The notes beneath the pieces were generated by a model. It was given only the letters and a program-made list of their open reading frames with translations. It did no database searches and had not been told where the DNA came from. Below are positions 17,690 to 26,356 of a stretch of 64,000 nt of DNA, in pieces. Positions within the stretch are counted from its first letter, which is position 1, and each line of letters begins with the position of its first letter. The position numbers and the translations under genes are program-made. The stretch is taken from assembly GCF_001583495.1 (NCBI RefSeq), contig NZ_LQAQ01000031.1:18277-82276 (forward strand), given 5' to 3'. The stretch comes from Flammeovirga sp. SJP92 (lineage in GTDB: Bacteria > Bacteroidota > Bacteroidia > Cytophagales > Flammeovirgaceae).

Positions 17690-20202
17690 TATTTTATATC
17701 TTTTGAGTTAGTAGGTTTGTAATCTAATAAGTTGGCAAAAAGGCGATAAGCGCCTGAAACACCAGCAGGCAACTCTCTAAACCAAGAAATTCCACTATAG
17801 ATAAATGCTCCTTTTCCGTAATCTGCAACTAGGAGTGCACCATCAACTGGATCTTGATTAGGGTCTTGCATTTTAAGAACTGCTGTATATTCATCTCCCC
17901 ATTCATTAGGGTAATACAAACCTCTTTCCTGTACCCAATTGTCAAAATCATGATCTGTGATTTTGTTTGGAGAGTTTAATGTTTTGTGCTTTTCAGTTAA
18001 AAATGAAACTGGACTTTCCTCTACTGTAATTCTATCTCTTGACAGTTTTAAAGGATAAGGTCCTACTTGATCCACCTTCAAACGGAAAGATGTATTGTAT
18101 TGAACGATAACTGTACCACCTTCTTCAGCATATTTTAAGATTTCAGGCTGTAAATACCTCATGTTTTCTAAGACATTGTAAGCTCTGATACCAATAATTA
18201 AAGCATCATAGCTTTTTAGAGTTGATGCTTTGATTTGTTCATGAGAAAGTATGTCAACACTGTATCCTGCCGCTTCTAATGATTCCGGTACTGCATCGCC
18301 AGCACCCATCAGGTAAGCTATTTTGTTAGCATTTCCTTTGTCGATATTCAGCTTAATGATTTTTGCTGTAGAAGGTTTTAGATAAACTTGTCTGTAAATA
18401 TGATCATAATCAATATTGATCAGTCCTTGATTGTATGTCTTTCCACTGCTTTCAATTAACGCTTGTAATTCACCTTCACTATCTTTCTTAGGAGGAGTAA
18501 TGGTAAATTTCACTTCTTTCTTTTGTCCTTTGTCAGAAAGTGATACTTGGATTTGCTGAGGTTCAATTTTCCATCCTTTTGGAGTGTTTAACTTCAAAGT
18601 ACCATCGAATTGAACAGTATTTGAAAGTATAGAGACTGTAACTTCTTTAGAATTATTATCTCCAAAAATCCAAACACTTTGGTCTAATGTAAGTGCAACT
18701 GGAGGAACAATTTTTAAAGGGATATATCGCTCACCTTTAGCAGGGTACACACGTTTTTGATAGATGTTTAATGCTTTATGAACAGTTACACCTTCAATAT
18801 TTAAGGCTATAGTCACCGGAATCTCAGCGAACTTTTCTGGTAAACCAATCATTTTTTGATCGTTTACAACGTACATCCCTTTTGTTGCTTTCTCTTTTAA
18901 CCAATATGGTTGTGAAACTTCAAAATTCTCTGGAATCTTCACTGAGATTTCTTCTTTCAAAATCTTATTTTCAGTAAGTATTGATGAAGGATTTCTTTCC
19001 TCTAAATCACCTACTTTAATGCTTTCAATAGTCACTTTGCTTGATGTTCTTACCAAAGAAGAAATATTTACAGTGAGGGAATCACCCTGAGCAACAATAC
19101 TTTCTGGAGTAAGTGCTTCTAACCAGATTCCTGAACATTCCAAAAGCAATTGATCCACTTTTTTTGTTTTTACAATCACCCAGTGATTGGTTTGGTCAAG
19201 TTTGCCTAATTCTTTTTTTACTTTAATTAAATAAGGTAATGCTGAAGCAGGTTGGGTAGGGTTAAAGTTTTTTTGTAAAGTTTTGATAGCTTCTTGTAAA
19301 GCTCCACTGTCTTTTACTCTTCCCCAAGAAGTGTCTACACCTTCCATTGGGTCTTTGTCGGCATTATCACCTTTCAGTAACTTAAAATACTCAATATTTT
19401 CACCTCTATGAAGTGCAGCACCAAAGCCTTGACATTTGTGTTTAGAACGAGCGGCCATTGCAATTTCACCTACAGATTGACCTAATACTGGAATATATTC
19501 ACCTGTATCGACGCCTAAATACTTGTCTTTTTCAAATTTTTCTCCTTTTCCTCTGAAGAACCAAGAATTGGTATTCCAGAAAATTCTTTTCGGTTGCCAT
19601 ACCTGGACGTATTTTAATTGTTCAGGAAATACAGTAGGATCTGCCGCTAAAGAAAATGCTTCTACAGCAATAATTGCAGAAGTTGTGTGATGACCATGCG
19701 TACGTCCACCTCTGTCAGGAGAAAAACGGGTAACAATAATATCTGGTCTGAATTTTCTGATGTTCCAAACCGCATCGGCTAACACTTGATCTTTATCCCA
19801 AACTGAAAGAGTTTCTTCAGGGTTTTTAGAATAACCGAAGTCGTTGGCTCTTGAGAAAAACTGCTGCCCTCCATCTACTTTTCTAGCTTCGATAAGTTCT
19901 TGGGTTCTTAGAATTCCCAACTCTTCTCTAATTTCTTTTCCGATAAGGTTTTGACCGCCATCTCCTCTAGTTAAAGCAGTATATGCCGTCTCAAAACCTT
20001 TCGCTCGAGCGAAATAACCAATAACTCTTTGGTTTTCATCGTCAGGATGAGCAGCAAAATACATTACACTCCCAAGTGTATTGAGGTGATTAATTTCTTG
20101 AATGATTTTGGATACATTAGGTTGTCCATCTACAGGCGTTTGGGCAGATAATAGATGTGTATAAAAAAAGGTGATTGCTAAAAATAGTACTCTGATTTTC
20201 AT
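17689..20202 (-). CDS. Exported PIG-L/LmbE-type deacetylase with C-terminal GATase1-like domain, 837 aa
   Basis: A zinc-dependent N-deacetylase of the PIG-L family with a signal peptide (residues 1-20, ending LLSAQ), so it acts in the periplasm or outside. The zinc motifs are AHPDDE at 51-56 and HGHH at 169-172. The region 75-110 (ALTRGDGGQNLIG, then LGILRTQEL) is the conserved core around the active site. Middle residues (about 350-620) are beta-rich domains of the kind often found between enzyme modules. Residues about 640-830 resemble a ThuA/class I glutamine amidotransferase-like fold (YDALIIGIRAYN, YAEEGGTVIVQYN). The long form (over 800 residues) is typical of Bacteroidota and unlike the roughly 230-residue BshB enzymes of bacillithiol synthesis. 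It leads the unit deacetylase-microprotein-symporter, which suggests scavenging of an N-acetylated sugar or similar solute. The actual substrate is unknown. Confidence 0.87.
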   Translation of the reverse strand: MKIRVLFLAITFFYTHLLSAQTPVDGQPNVSKIIQEINHLNTLGSVMYFAAHPDDENQRVIGYFARAKGFETAYTALTRGDGGQNLIGKEIREELGILRTQELIEARKVDGGQQFFSRANDFGYSKNPEETLSVWDKDQVLADAVWNIRKFRPDIIVTRFSPDRGGRTHGHHTTSAIIAVEAFSLAADPTVFPEQLKYVQVWQPKRIFWNTNSWFFRGKGEKFEKDKYLGVDTGEYIPVLGQSVGEIAMAARSKHKCQGFGAALHRGENIEYFKLLKGDNADKDPMEGVDTSWGRVKDSGALQEAIKTLQKNFNPTQPASALPYLIKVKKELGKLDQTNHWVIVKTKKVDQLLLECSGIWLEALTPESIVAQGDSLTVNISSLVRTSSKVTIESIKVGDLEERNPSSILTENKILKEEISVKIPENFEVSQPYWLKEKATKGMYVVNDQKMIGLPEKFAEIPVTIALNIEGVTVHKALNIYQKRVYPAKGERYIPLKIVPPVALTLDQSVWIFGDNNSKEVTVSILSNTVQFDGTLKLNTPKGWKIEPQQIQVSLSDKGQKKEVKFTITPPKKDSEGELQALIESSGKTYNQGLINIDYDHIYRQVYLKPSTAKIIKLNIDKGNANKIAYLMGAGDAVPESLEAAGYSVDILSHEQIKASTLKSYDALIIGIRAYNVLENMRYLQPEILKYAEEGGTVIVQYNTSFRLKVDQVGPYPLKLSRDRITVEESPVSFLTEKHKTLNSPNKITDHDFDNWVQERGLYYPNEWGDEYTAVLKMQDPNQDPVDGALLVADYGKGAFIYSGISWFRELPAGVSGAYRLFANLLDYKPTNSKDIK

Positions 20203-20228
20203 TTCTATTAGGGAAGTTGGGAAATAGA

Positions 20229-20282
20229 CACAAAAGGCACTCTAAAAGAGTATTACTTATCTCTCTCTTAGAATGCCTTTAT
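20229..20282 (-). terminator. Terminator of the DUF2911 gene
   Basis: A long imperfect inverted repeat pairs aaaggcactctaaaagag (20233-20250) with ctctcttagaatgccttt (20263-20280). On the minus strand it is followed by TGTGTCTATTTCC after the T-rich end of the stem. It lies just downstream of the stop at 20302 and before the deacetylase start. Confidence 0.65.
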
Positions 20283-20301
20283 TTATATGAACGCCAAAAG
20301 A

Positions 20302-21216
20302 TTAAATATCTTTATTAGCTTTTTTCCATTTTTTAGAAGCGTTTGGTAACCAAGCTTCAATGTCCTTATTAATAGAAGGCTTGAAGAAGTTGTATGCACC
20401 GTCAGGTTTTGCTTCTCCAGCTTTTCTTGCAGCAATAGCAAAATCAAGCGCTTCGTCAACTTTATTTTCTTTTGCTAAGAATTGAGCTTTAGTCCACTGG
20501 TTCCAGAAGTAATTTGGACGAGTAGCGATTGACATGTCGATCAATTCCATTGCTTTTGCAGGATCAGATTCAGCGTAGTATTTTGCTGAGTTTTGATAAG
20601 TTCTCCAAACTTTACCAGCATCTTTTAATGAAGCTTCAATGTTTGCTTTCGTTAAATCTGCTGTAGGAACAGTTACAATAAAAGAAACCATTGTTTTGTC
20701 CCACCATAAAGTTACTTTACCTTCAGTGTCAGATACAGATTCGATCAAGTAAGTTAAACGCTCTCTGAAAGGTCCTTCAGTAGCTTTTACACTAACAGAT
20801 GCAGCATCATCAGCTTTGATAGCAGCCATATCTTGACCGTCTTTTGTGTTGTAGGCAAAGATGCTTTTTCCTTTACCATTGAAATGCACATCCCAATCAG
20901 CAGACTCTTGAGGAGTCATGAAAATATTGTAAGTACCTGCTTTAACATCAGATCCACCAACTTTCACGTCTGAACTAAATGTAATGGCAGTTGGAGCATT
21001 CGCACCCGCTCTCCACGCTTTTCCAAAAGGCTCTAATTCACCGAATACTTTACGGCCCTTTACAGCTGGAGAAGAATAATCAATTGTAATGGAAGTAACG
21101 CCTACTTTTTGAGTTACTGATGCACTTGGACTTGGTGCAGGAAGTTCTTGAGCTGTTAGGCTCTGCACCGCAAATAATGCAATCGTTAATAAAGCTAGTA
21201 GCGATCTTTTAAACAT
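20302..21216 (-). CDS. DUF2911-domain secreted protein, 304 aa
   Basis: A secreted protein of the Bacteroidota family DUF2911, whose function is not known. The signal peptide covers residues 1-22 (ending SLTAQ). The DUF2911 domain runs from about 25 to 185 with its usual landmarks: PSPSASVTQKVGVTSITIDYSSPAVKGRKVFG, then PFGKAWRAGAN, KAGTYNIFMTP and the WDVHFN stretch. Residues about 195-295 are helical and TPR-like (SAKYYAESDPAKAMELID, then NQWTKAQFLAKENKVDEALDFA). It is probably transcribed alone: a terminator lies downstream and a perfect TAnnTTTG box is found 81 bases before the start. A stable hairpin occupies the predicted 5' leader. Confidence 0.88.
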   Translation of the reverse strand: MFKRSLLALLTIALFAVQSLTAQELPAPSPSASVTQKVGVTSITIDYSSPAVKGRKVFGELEPFGKAWRAGANAPTAITFSSDVKVGGSDVKAGTYNIFMTPQESADWDVHFNGKGKSIFAYNTKDGQDMAAIKADDAASVSVKATEGPFRERLTYLIESVSDTEGKVTLWWDKTMVSFIVTVPTADLTKANIEASLKDAGKVWRTYQNSAKYYAESDPAKAMELIDMSIATRPNYFWNQWTKAQFLAKENKVDEALDFAIAARKAGEAKPDGAYNFFKPSINKDIEAWLPNASKKWKKANKDI

Positions 21217-21248
21217 GTTTATAAGTATTTAATTTAAAAATTTGAGAG

Positions 21249-21275
21249 TAATTGACTCAAAGGCCGGGTCAATTA
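21249..21275 (-). promoter_or_regulatory. Hairpin in the 5' leader of the DUF2911 gene
   Basis: A 10-bp stem (taattgactc at 21249-21258 with gggtcaatta at 21266-21275, one G:U pair) and a 7-base loop lie 33-59 bases before the start codon and inside the leader predicted from the -7 box at 21297. It could stabilise the message or serve as an operator. There is no U-tract to make it a terminator. Confidence 0.35.
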
Positions 21276-21296
21276 ACCAAATAGAATTTAATAATT

Positions 21297-21304
21297 CAAA
21301 TATA
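21297..21304 (-). promoter_or_regulatory. Probable -7 box for the DUF2911 gene
   Basis: On the minus strand this reads TATATTTG, an exact match to TAnnTTTG. Transcription would start near 21290, giving a leader of about 74 bases. No TTG was found at the -33 position. The rest of 21217-21496 is AT-rich and holds nothing else I can name. Confidence 0.5.
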
Positions 21305-21496
21305 TTATTGAATTTATTTGGAATATTAAAATACTTTTAATTAGTGTGAAAATATCTAAAAAACAATAAAGTAACCTTTTTGGAAATCCTGCCTCATAAA
21401 TTGAAGACGTCATTAGAATATGAAAAGTAGATGAGGGTATTTTGAAAGGAGTAAAGTGTAAAATAGTTAGCATTAAAAACGAAACCTTATAAACGA

Positions 21497-21527
21497 CAAA
21501 AAGGTCCCGGATACCAGAACCTTTTTG
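21497..21527 (-). terminator. Terminator of the AbgT transporter gene
   Basis: A 14-bp stem (21497-21510 with 21514-21527, two G:U pairs on the minus-strand transcript) and a 3-base loop. The descending arm contains five Ts and ends in G. It lies 110 bases after the transporter stop at 21637. Confidence 0.75.
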
Positions 21528-21636
21528 CTAACCCAAAAACTAACTATTTCTCATTGCAATCGTGTTTGATTGCATTACAAACATACGAAGATATTTTATA
21601 AATACAATGGAAATTGTAATAATTTTACAAAAAATA

Positions 21637-23175
21637 TTAATTTGGTAAGTAATGAAGGGGAGAATCTGGTCCTATTGGTAAGTCTAATACTAGCCAAACA
21701 GCCATTAAAACCACCCAAACAATCAAGAATGCAATAGAATAAGGAAGCATTGTGGCAATGACAGTTCCTATACCTGCATTTTTGTCATAACGTTGAATAA
21801 ACGCTACAATTAATGCGAAATAAGACATCATTGGGGAAATAATATTTGTGACACTATCGCCAATTCTATAAGCGACTTGTGTTAATTCTGGAGAAATTCC
21901 TACAAGCATAAACATAGGAATAAAGACAGGTGCCATTAAAGTCCATTTTGCAGAGGCACTTCCCATCACTAAATTGATCAGAGCGGCGAGGAAAATAAAA
22001 CAAATAAGTAATGGAATTTTATCTAACCCGATCGTTTCCAAAAACTGAGCACCTTTTACAGCACAGATTAAACCAAGATTAGTCCACTTGAAATAAGCAA
22101 CAAATTGTGCGGCAAAGAATACCAAAACAATATAGCTACTCATTGTTTCCATTGATTTCGCCATACCTTTCATGATGTCTGCGTCATTTTTGAAGGTACC
22201 TGCACCTTTACCGTAAGCAATACCACAGATTGCAGCAATAATAAAGATCCAAGAAACAATACCTTTCATTAAGGCAGACTTAAAAATATTCTCAGGCTCA
22301 TCAACACTTCTTAGGAAACCACTTTCTGGTAAAATACCTGCTAGGATGACAACCGTTAATACAAGAGCAGTAATACCAGCATAAATTAATCCTCTTCTCT
22401 CTTCAGAAGTTAAACTATGCATTTCTTCAGCTTCAATATCACCTTTATATTCTCCTAAACGGGGGATAACAATCTTTTCTGTTACAATTGTACCTGCAAT
22501 TCCAATGAAGAAAGTAGATACAAACATGAAATAATAGTTACAGGCAGCATTAATAGAATAGTCCGTATCAATAATCTGAGCAGCCTCTTGTGAAATACCT
22601 TGCAACAGCGGATCAATTGTTCCTAATAGCAGATTGGCAGAATACCCACCAGACACCCCTGCAAAAGCGGCGGCAAGTCCAGCGATGGGATGTTTTCCAA
22701 ATGCCAAGAAGATAACGGCTGAAAGAGGAACCAATAATACGTATCCAACTTCACTTGCTGTATTGGATAATACGCCTGCAAAAACAACCACAAAAGTGAT
22801 GATACTTTTTGGTGACTTTAAAACCAGAATTCTGATAAGCGTACCGATCAGGCCACTTCCTTCAGCAATACCAATACCTAGCATGGCTACTAATACCACA
22901 CCCAGTGGAGCAAAGTCTGTAAAGTTTTTGACCAGTTTTGTCAGCATTAAATAAATGCCTTCTTGTGAAATAAGGTTGACAACTGAAATGGTTTCTCCAG
23001 TTCCAGGGTGAATAACACTTAAATCTGTTTGTGCAAATACCCAAGAAAGAATCACAACACCAAAGGCAAACCCGGCAAATAAAGTAGCAGGGTGAGGTAA
23101 AGCATTTCCTACTTTTTCTACAAAAGATAGAAAACGATCAATTAAACTTGTTTTTTTTGGTTGAATATCGTTCAT
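21637..23175 (-). CDS. AbgT-family transporter (p-aminobenzoyl-glutamate type), 512 aa
   Basis: An inner-membrane transporter of the AbgT family, whose members import p-aminobenzoyl-glutamate (AbgT) or export sulfonamides (MtrF/YdaH). The 512-residue length is usual. Recognisable blocks are [15 protein letters not shown] at about 17-31 (the family N-terminus), [22 protein letters not shown] near 97, [19 protein letters not shown] near 178, and [17 protein letters not shown] near 415. At least nine hydrophobic helices plus two hairpin loops are expected. It appears monocistronic: an 800-base gap lies upstream and a terminator downstream. No folate gene or carboxypeptidase lies next to it, so direction and substrate remain open. 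Confidence 0.9.
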   Translation of the reverse strand: MNDIQPKKTSLIDRFLSFVEKVGNALPHPATLFAGFAFGVVILSWVFAQTDLSVIHPGTGETISVVNLISQEGIYLMLTKLVKNFTDFAPLGVVLVAMLGIGIAEGSGLIGTLIRILVLKSPKSIITFVVVFAGVLSNTASEVGYVLLVPLSAVIFLAFGKHPIAGLAAAFAGVSGGYSANLLLGTIDPLLQGISQEAAQIIDTDYSINAACNYYFMFVSTFFIGIAGTIVTEKIVIPRLGEYKGDIEAEEMHSLTSEERRGLIYAGITALVLTVVILAGILPESGFLRSVDEPENIFKSALMKGIVSWIFIIAAICGIAYGKGAGTFKNDADIMKGMAKSMETMSSYIVLVFFAAQFVAYFKWTNLGLICAVKGAQFLETIGLDKIPLLICFIFLAALINLVMGSASAKWTLMAPVFIPMFMLVGISPELTQVAYRIGDSVTNIISPMMSYFALIVAFIQRYDKNAGIGTVIATMLPYSIAFLIVWVVLMAVWLVLDLPIGPDSPLHYLPN

Positions 23176-23976
23176 GTATTAATAGTTTATATAGTATTTT
23201 TTTCAGTAAACCTTCAATATTCAGTTTCGTTTAGCGATTTAGATTGTGACGTAATGAAGTATGTTTACTTTATATGGTTAAGATTTCTATCATAGAAATA
23301 AAAAATCAAACAAAAATAAGGAGAGTTTTTGAAATCTAATGAGATAAAGACTGTCAGCTATGAATTTTGAATTTTATTAGGAACTAAACTACATAATAAG
23401 GTGTAAATATCAATCATCTGAAAAATGTTATTAGTAAATATTAATTAATAACGAAGCATATGAAGAGGTTTCATTTTTCTTTATCATTTAGTAAATGATA
23501 AGTTTTAAAAGAATGCATACTTTATTTCAGATCTAGTTTTTAGGATTAATTTATGAACAAAGCCCTACTTTTAATCTTTATTAAAGCTTTTCAGAACTGA
23601 TTATTTAAGACTAAGAGACTCTAAAATCATACATTTTGACTTGCATGAGTAAAAACAAAAATACTATATTTGATTAAGCTACATAAGGTCATCAACCTTT
23701 CATATCAATGTCTTTTAGTTTTGTATTGCTCAAAAACAATTGAAATTTGAAACTGTTTTAAAGTAATAAATAAGACGGAGTATAAAGGATCTTATATAGA
23801 ATTTATGTATTAGGATATAAATAAAAAGAGGTTTTGAGGATGTGGTTTTTAATGTTACTCATAGTGATTTAAATAACTCAAATGTAGTTGTCTATAGGCT
23901 TAGAGTAGGATAAAAAACGAATAAAAGGACCCTTTAAAGGTATTCATCCTAATATTGAGTACATAGCAACCATATT
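23176..23976. other. 800-bp gene-free divergent region
   Basis: Very AT-rich sequence between the AbgT gene and the cation-chloride-cotransporter-like gene, which point away from each other. Apart from one good promoter-like sequence at 23641-23672, I see no ORF with coding character, no strong hairpin and no RNA gene. The length is unusual for this window, where gaps average 100-300 bases. Confidence 0.5.
23641..23672 (+). promoter_or_regulatory. Bacteroidota-type promoter upstream of the cotransporter gene
   Basis: TTG at 23641-23643 (also preceded by TTTTGAC) and TATATTTG at 23665-23672, spaced 21 bases, match the phylum's -33/-7 pattern (TTG and TAnnTTTG). It would leave a leader of about 300 bases before the ATG at 23977, so it may instead drive a short untranslated RNA. 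Confidence 0.5.
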
Positions 23977-26211
23977 ATGGCTAATAGATTAGACAAAACA
24001 CAACATCAAGGTTTCGGGACGGCTCCCGTATTTTTCACTTCAATAAGTACGATTTTAGGTGCGATTCTCTTTTTGAGATTTGGATATGCAGTAGCAAACT
24101 TAGGGTTGTTGTCATGTTTAGTCATGGTACTTGTAGGACACTTAGTAACCATTCCTACAGCAATGGCAATTTCTGAAATTGCAACGAACCAAAAAGTACA
24201 AGGTGGAGGTGTTTATTATATCATCTCCAGATCATTCGGTATTACCATAGGTGGTGCAATTGGTATATCACTTTACTTATCTCAGGCCATTAGTACGGCC
24301 TTTTATATTATAGCATTTGCAGAAGCATTCCGCCCTTTATTTCCATTATTGGCTGATTATGGCATTGTAGACCTCAATCTCAGGTGGATTACAATTCCAA
24401 TCACAATTGGATTAATCGCCTTGGTTATCTATAAAGGTGCAGATTTGGGAATGCGTACATTATATATAGTAGTAGGGATTCTTTTCCTTTCTTTACTTTC
24501 TTTCTTTGCAGGCACAACTGAATTTGCACAAGAATTAACAAAAGTAGATTGGAATGGTCACATTAAAGATGGAGATAGTTTCTTTAAAGTATTAGCCATT
24601 TGTTTCCCCGCTTTCACCGGTATAGCGGCAGGGGTAGGGTTATCAGGAGACCTGAAATCACCAGAACAGTCCATCCCAATTGGAACCATGTTGGCAGGTG
24701 TTTTTGGTATGGTAGTCTACATGTTTGTCGCTTATAAATTGTCGGTGTCAGCTTCTCTGACAGATTTGGATACTGATCCATTGATCATGACCGATATTTC
24801 TATTTGGGGTCCTATGGTTCCAATTGGTTTAGCGGCAGCGGCACTTTCATCAGCTATTGGTTCAATTCTAGTTGCACCAAGAACGTTGCAAGCCATTGCA
24901 GAAGATAAGGTATTACCTAATCAGTCTGTCAATAAATGGTTAGGGTACATTACTAAAGATTCTGGAGAACCATTAAACTCATCTTTAGTTACTTCATTTG
25001 TGACTATTGTTTTTGTGTTGATTGGTGATATTGATATCGTTGCTCAAATTATTACAATGTTTTTCATGGTGACCTACGGTGCCATTTGTTTGATTTCCTT
25101 CTTAGAGCATTTTGCATCTGATCCAGCATATCGACCAGTATTCAAATCAAAACCTATTATTTCATTGGTTGGAGCTGTAATGTGTCTTTACTTGATGTTC
25201 AAAATCTCTGTGACTTATACCATGATTGCATTGGTATTTATGGTGATTTTATATCAAATGGTAAGAAGGTTCACTCCAAACAAAGAAGGATTAAAAGCTA
25301 TTTTCCAAGGTGTAATTTTCCAATTGAGTAGGCAATTCCAGATCTTCTTGCAGAAAACTGAAATTGATAATGAAGAAGATCACTGGAGACCGGCTGTGGT
25401 TTGTGTAAGTAGAAATACTTTTAAACGTTTCTCTGCTTTTAATCTTGTGAAATGGATTGCACACAAATATGGATTTGCTACATATATCCATTTAATTGAC
25501 GGATATTTATCAAAAGAAACCAATAAAGAAGCTCAAAAGGATCTAGATAGGTTGATTAAAATATCTGAAGCAAGTAATTCAAAAGTATATCTTGATACAA
25601 TGATTAGTCCGTCAATGACTTCTGTGATTGCACAAGTAATTCAATTGCCATCTGTTGCTGGTAAAGAGAACAATATGTTGATGTTTGAATTCTCAAAGAA
25701 AAACAATGATGATGGTTTGAAACAGGTGATTGATAACTTTAAGCTAATGTCAGTTACCGGCAATGATATTTGTGTACTCGCTTCTGATGAAAGAAATTTT
25801 GGTTATAAAACAGAGATTCATATTTGGTTAACTCCTAAAGATCTTGAGAATGCGAACCTCATGATTCTTTTGGCATTTATTATCATTGGTCATCCAGAGT
25901 GGAGTAACGCAAAAATTACATTACTAGCCTGTTTCCCAGATGCAGAGTTAGAAATGAGAAGGGAACAGATCTTAAAACTGATAAAAACAGGACGTCTGCC
26001 AATATCAAAGAATAATGTACGCTTAATATCAAGGGCAGATAATGTAGATATTAAAACAGTGATTAACTCAACTTCACAAGATGCAGACCTTACTATTGTT
26101 GGATTAAGGTTAGAAGCATTGAAGAAAGTTAATGAACAAGTATTTTATGGATATGATGATATAGGAGATGTATTATTTATCCATACAGCTCAAGGGAAAG
26201 ACATTTCATAA
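23977..26211 (+). CDS. Cation-chloride-cotransporter-like permease (APC superfamily, SLC12-like), 744 aa
   Basis: A 12-helix inner-membrane transporter followed by a long soluble C-terminal domain. The first helix reads FFTSISTILGAILFLRFGYAV in two overlapping parts (about 19-39), which is the signature opening of Na-K-Cl/K-Cl cotransporters (GVxLFLRxGxIV type). It is followed by MAISEIATNQKVQGGGVYYIISRSFG near 67 and by GDLKSPEQSIPIGTM near 223, both characteristic. Helices end near residue 435. Residues about 450-744 form an alpha/beta regulatory domain similar to that of eukaryotic SLC12 proteins. The substrate ions are inferred from family; bacterial members are little studied. It stands alone, possibly with a long leader, and a large hairpin follows 18 bases after the stop. 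Confidence 0.85.
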   Translation: MANRLDKTQHQGFGTAPVFFTSISTILGAILFLRFGYAVANLGLLSCLVMVLVGHLVTIPTAMAISEIATNQKVQGGGVYYIISRSFGITIGGAIGISLYLSQAISTAFYIIAFAEAFRPLFPLLADYGIVDLNLRWITIPITIGLIALVIYKGADLGMRTLYIVVGILFLSLLSFFAGTTEFAQELTKVDWNGHIKDGDSFFKVLAICFPAFTGIAAGVGLSGDLKSPEQSIPIGTMLAGVFGMVVYMFVAYKLSVSASLTDLDTDPLIMTDISIWGPMVPIGLAAAALSSAIGSILVAPRTLQAIAEDKVLPNQSVNKWLGYITKDSGEPLNSSLVTSFVTIVFVLIGDIDIVAQIITMFFMVTYGAICLISFLEHFASDPAYRPVFKSKPIISLVGAVMCLYLMFKISVTYTMIALVFMVILYQMVRRFTPNKEGLKAIFQGVIFQLSRQFQIFLQKTEIDNEEDHWRPAVVCVSRNTFKRFSAFNLVKWIAHKYGFATYIHLIDGYLSKETNKEAQKDLDRLIKISEASNSKVYLDTMISPSMTSVIAQVIQLPSVAGKENNMLMFEFSKKNNDDGLKQVIDNFKLMSVTGNDICVLASDERNFGYKTEIHIWLTPKDLENANLMILLAFIIIGHPEWSNAKITLLACFPDAELEMRREQILKLIKTGRLPISKNNVRLISRADNVDIKTVINSTSQDADLTIVGLRLEALKKVNEQVFYGYDDIGDVLFIHTAQGKDIS

Positions 26212-26229
26212 TGTTTTTCTCTGAATAAA

Positions 26230-26280
26230 TACTAAGCCAAGATTATGATAAATTAATTATCAATACTTTTTGGCTTAGTA
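26230..26280 (+). terminator. Long hairpin after the cotransporter gene
   Basis: Outer stem tactaagccaa (26230-26240) with ttggcttagta (26270-26280), and an inner stem tgataa/ttatca near 26247-26261. No clear T-run follows, but the ascending side contains ctttttgg. It probably marks the end of the cotransporter transcript. Confidence 0.5.
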
Positions 26281-26299
26281 CTTAATTAACCAATAAATT

Positions 26300-26324
26300 A
26301 ACGCAAACAAGCGTTGTTTGCGTT
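26300..26324 (+). promoter_or_regulatory. Perfect palindrome in the hmgA upstream region
   Basis: An 11-bp perfect inverted repeat (aacgcaaacaa / ttgtttgcgtt) with a 3-base centre, 33 bases before the preferred hmgA ATG at 26357. No U-tract follows. It could be an operator for a pathway regulator or an RNA hairpin in the leader. Confidence 0.4.
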
Positions 26325-26356
26325 GTTATAACACATGCTTTAAACACATAACTATC

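Noticed and set aside
21288..21473. 61-codon minus-strand ORF upstream of the DUF2911 gene
   Set aside because: Composition is Ile/Phe/Leu-rich low complexity and it overlaps the likely promoter of the DUF2911 gene.
22634..22954. 106-codon plus-strand ORF
   Set aside because: Antisense to conserved AbgT transporter sequence.
26318..26356. TTG start adding 13 residues to homogentisate dioxygenase
   Set aside because: It falls inside a perfect palindrome, and the added residues are not part of the family; the ATG at 26357 gives the conserved N-terminus.
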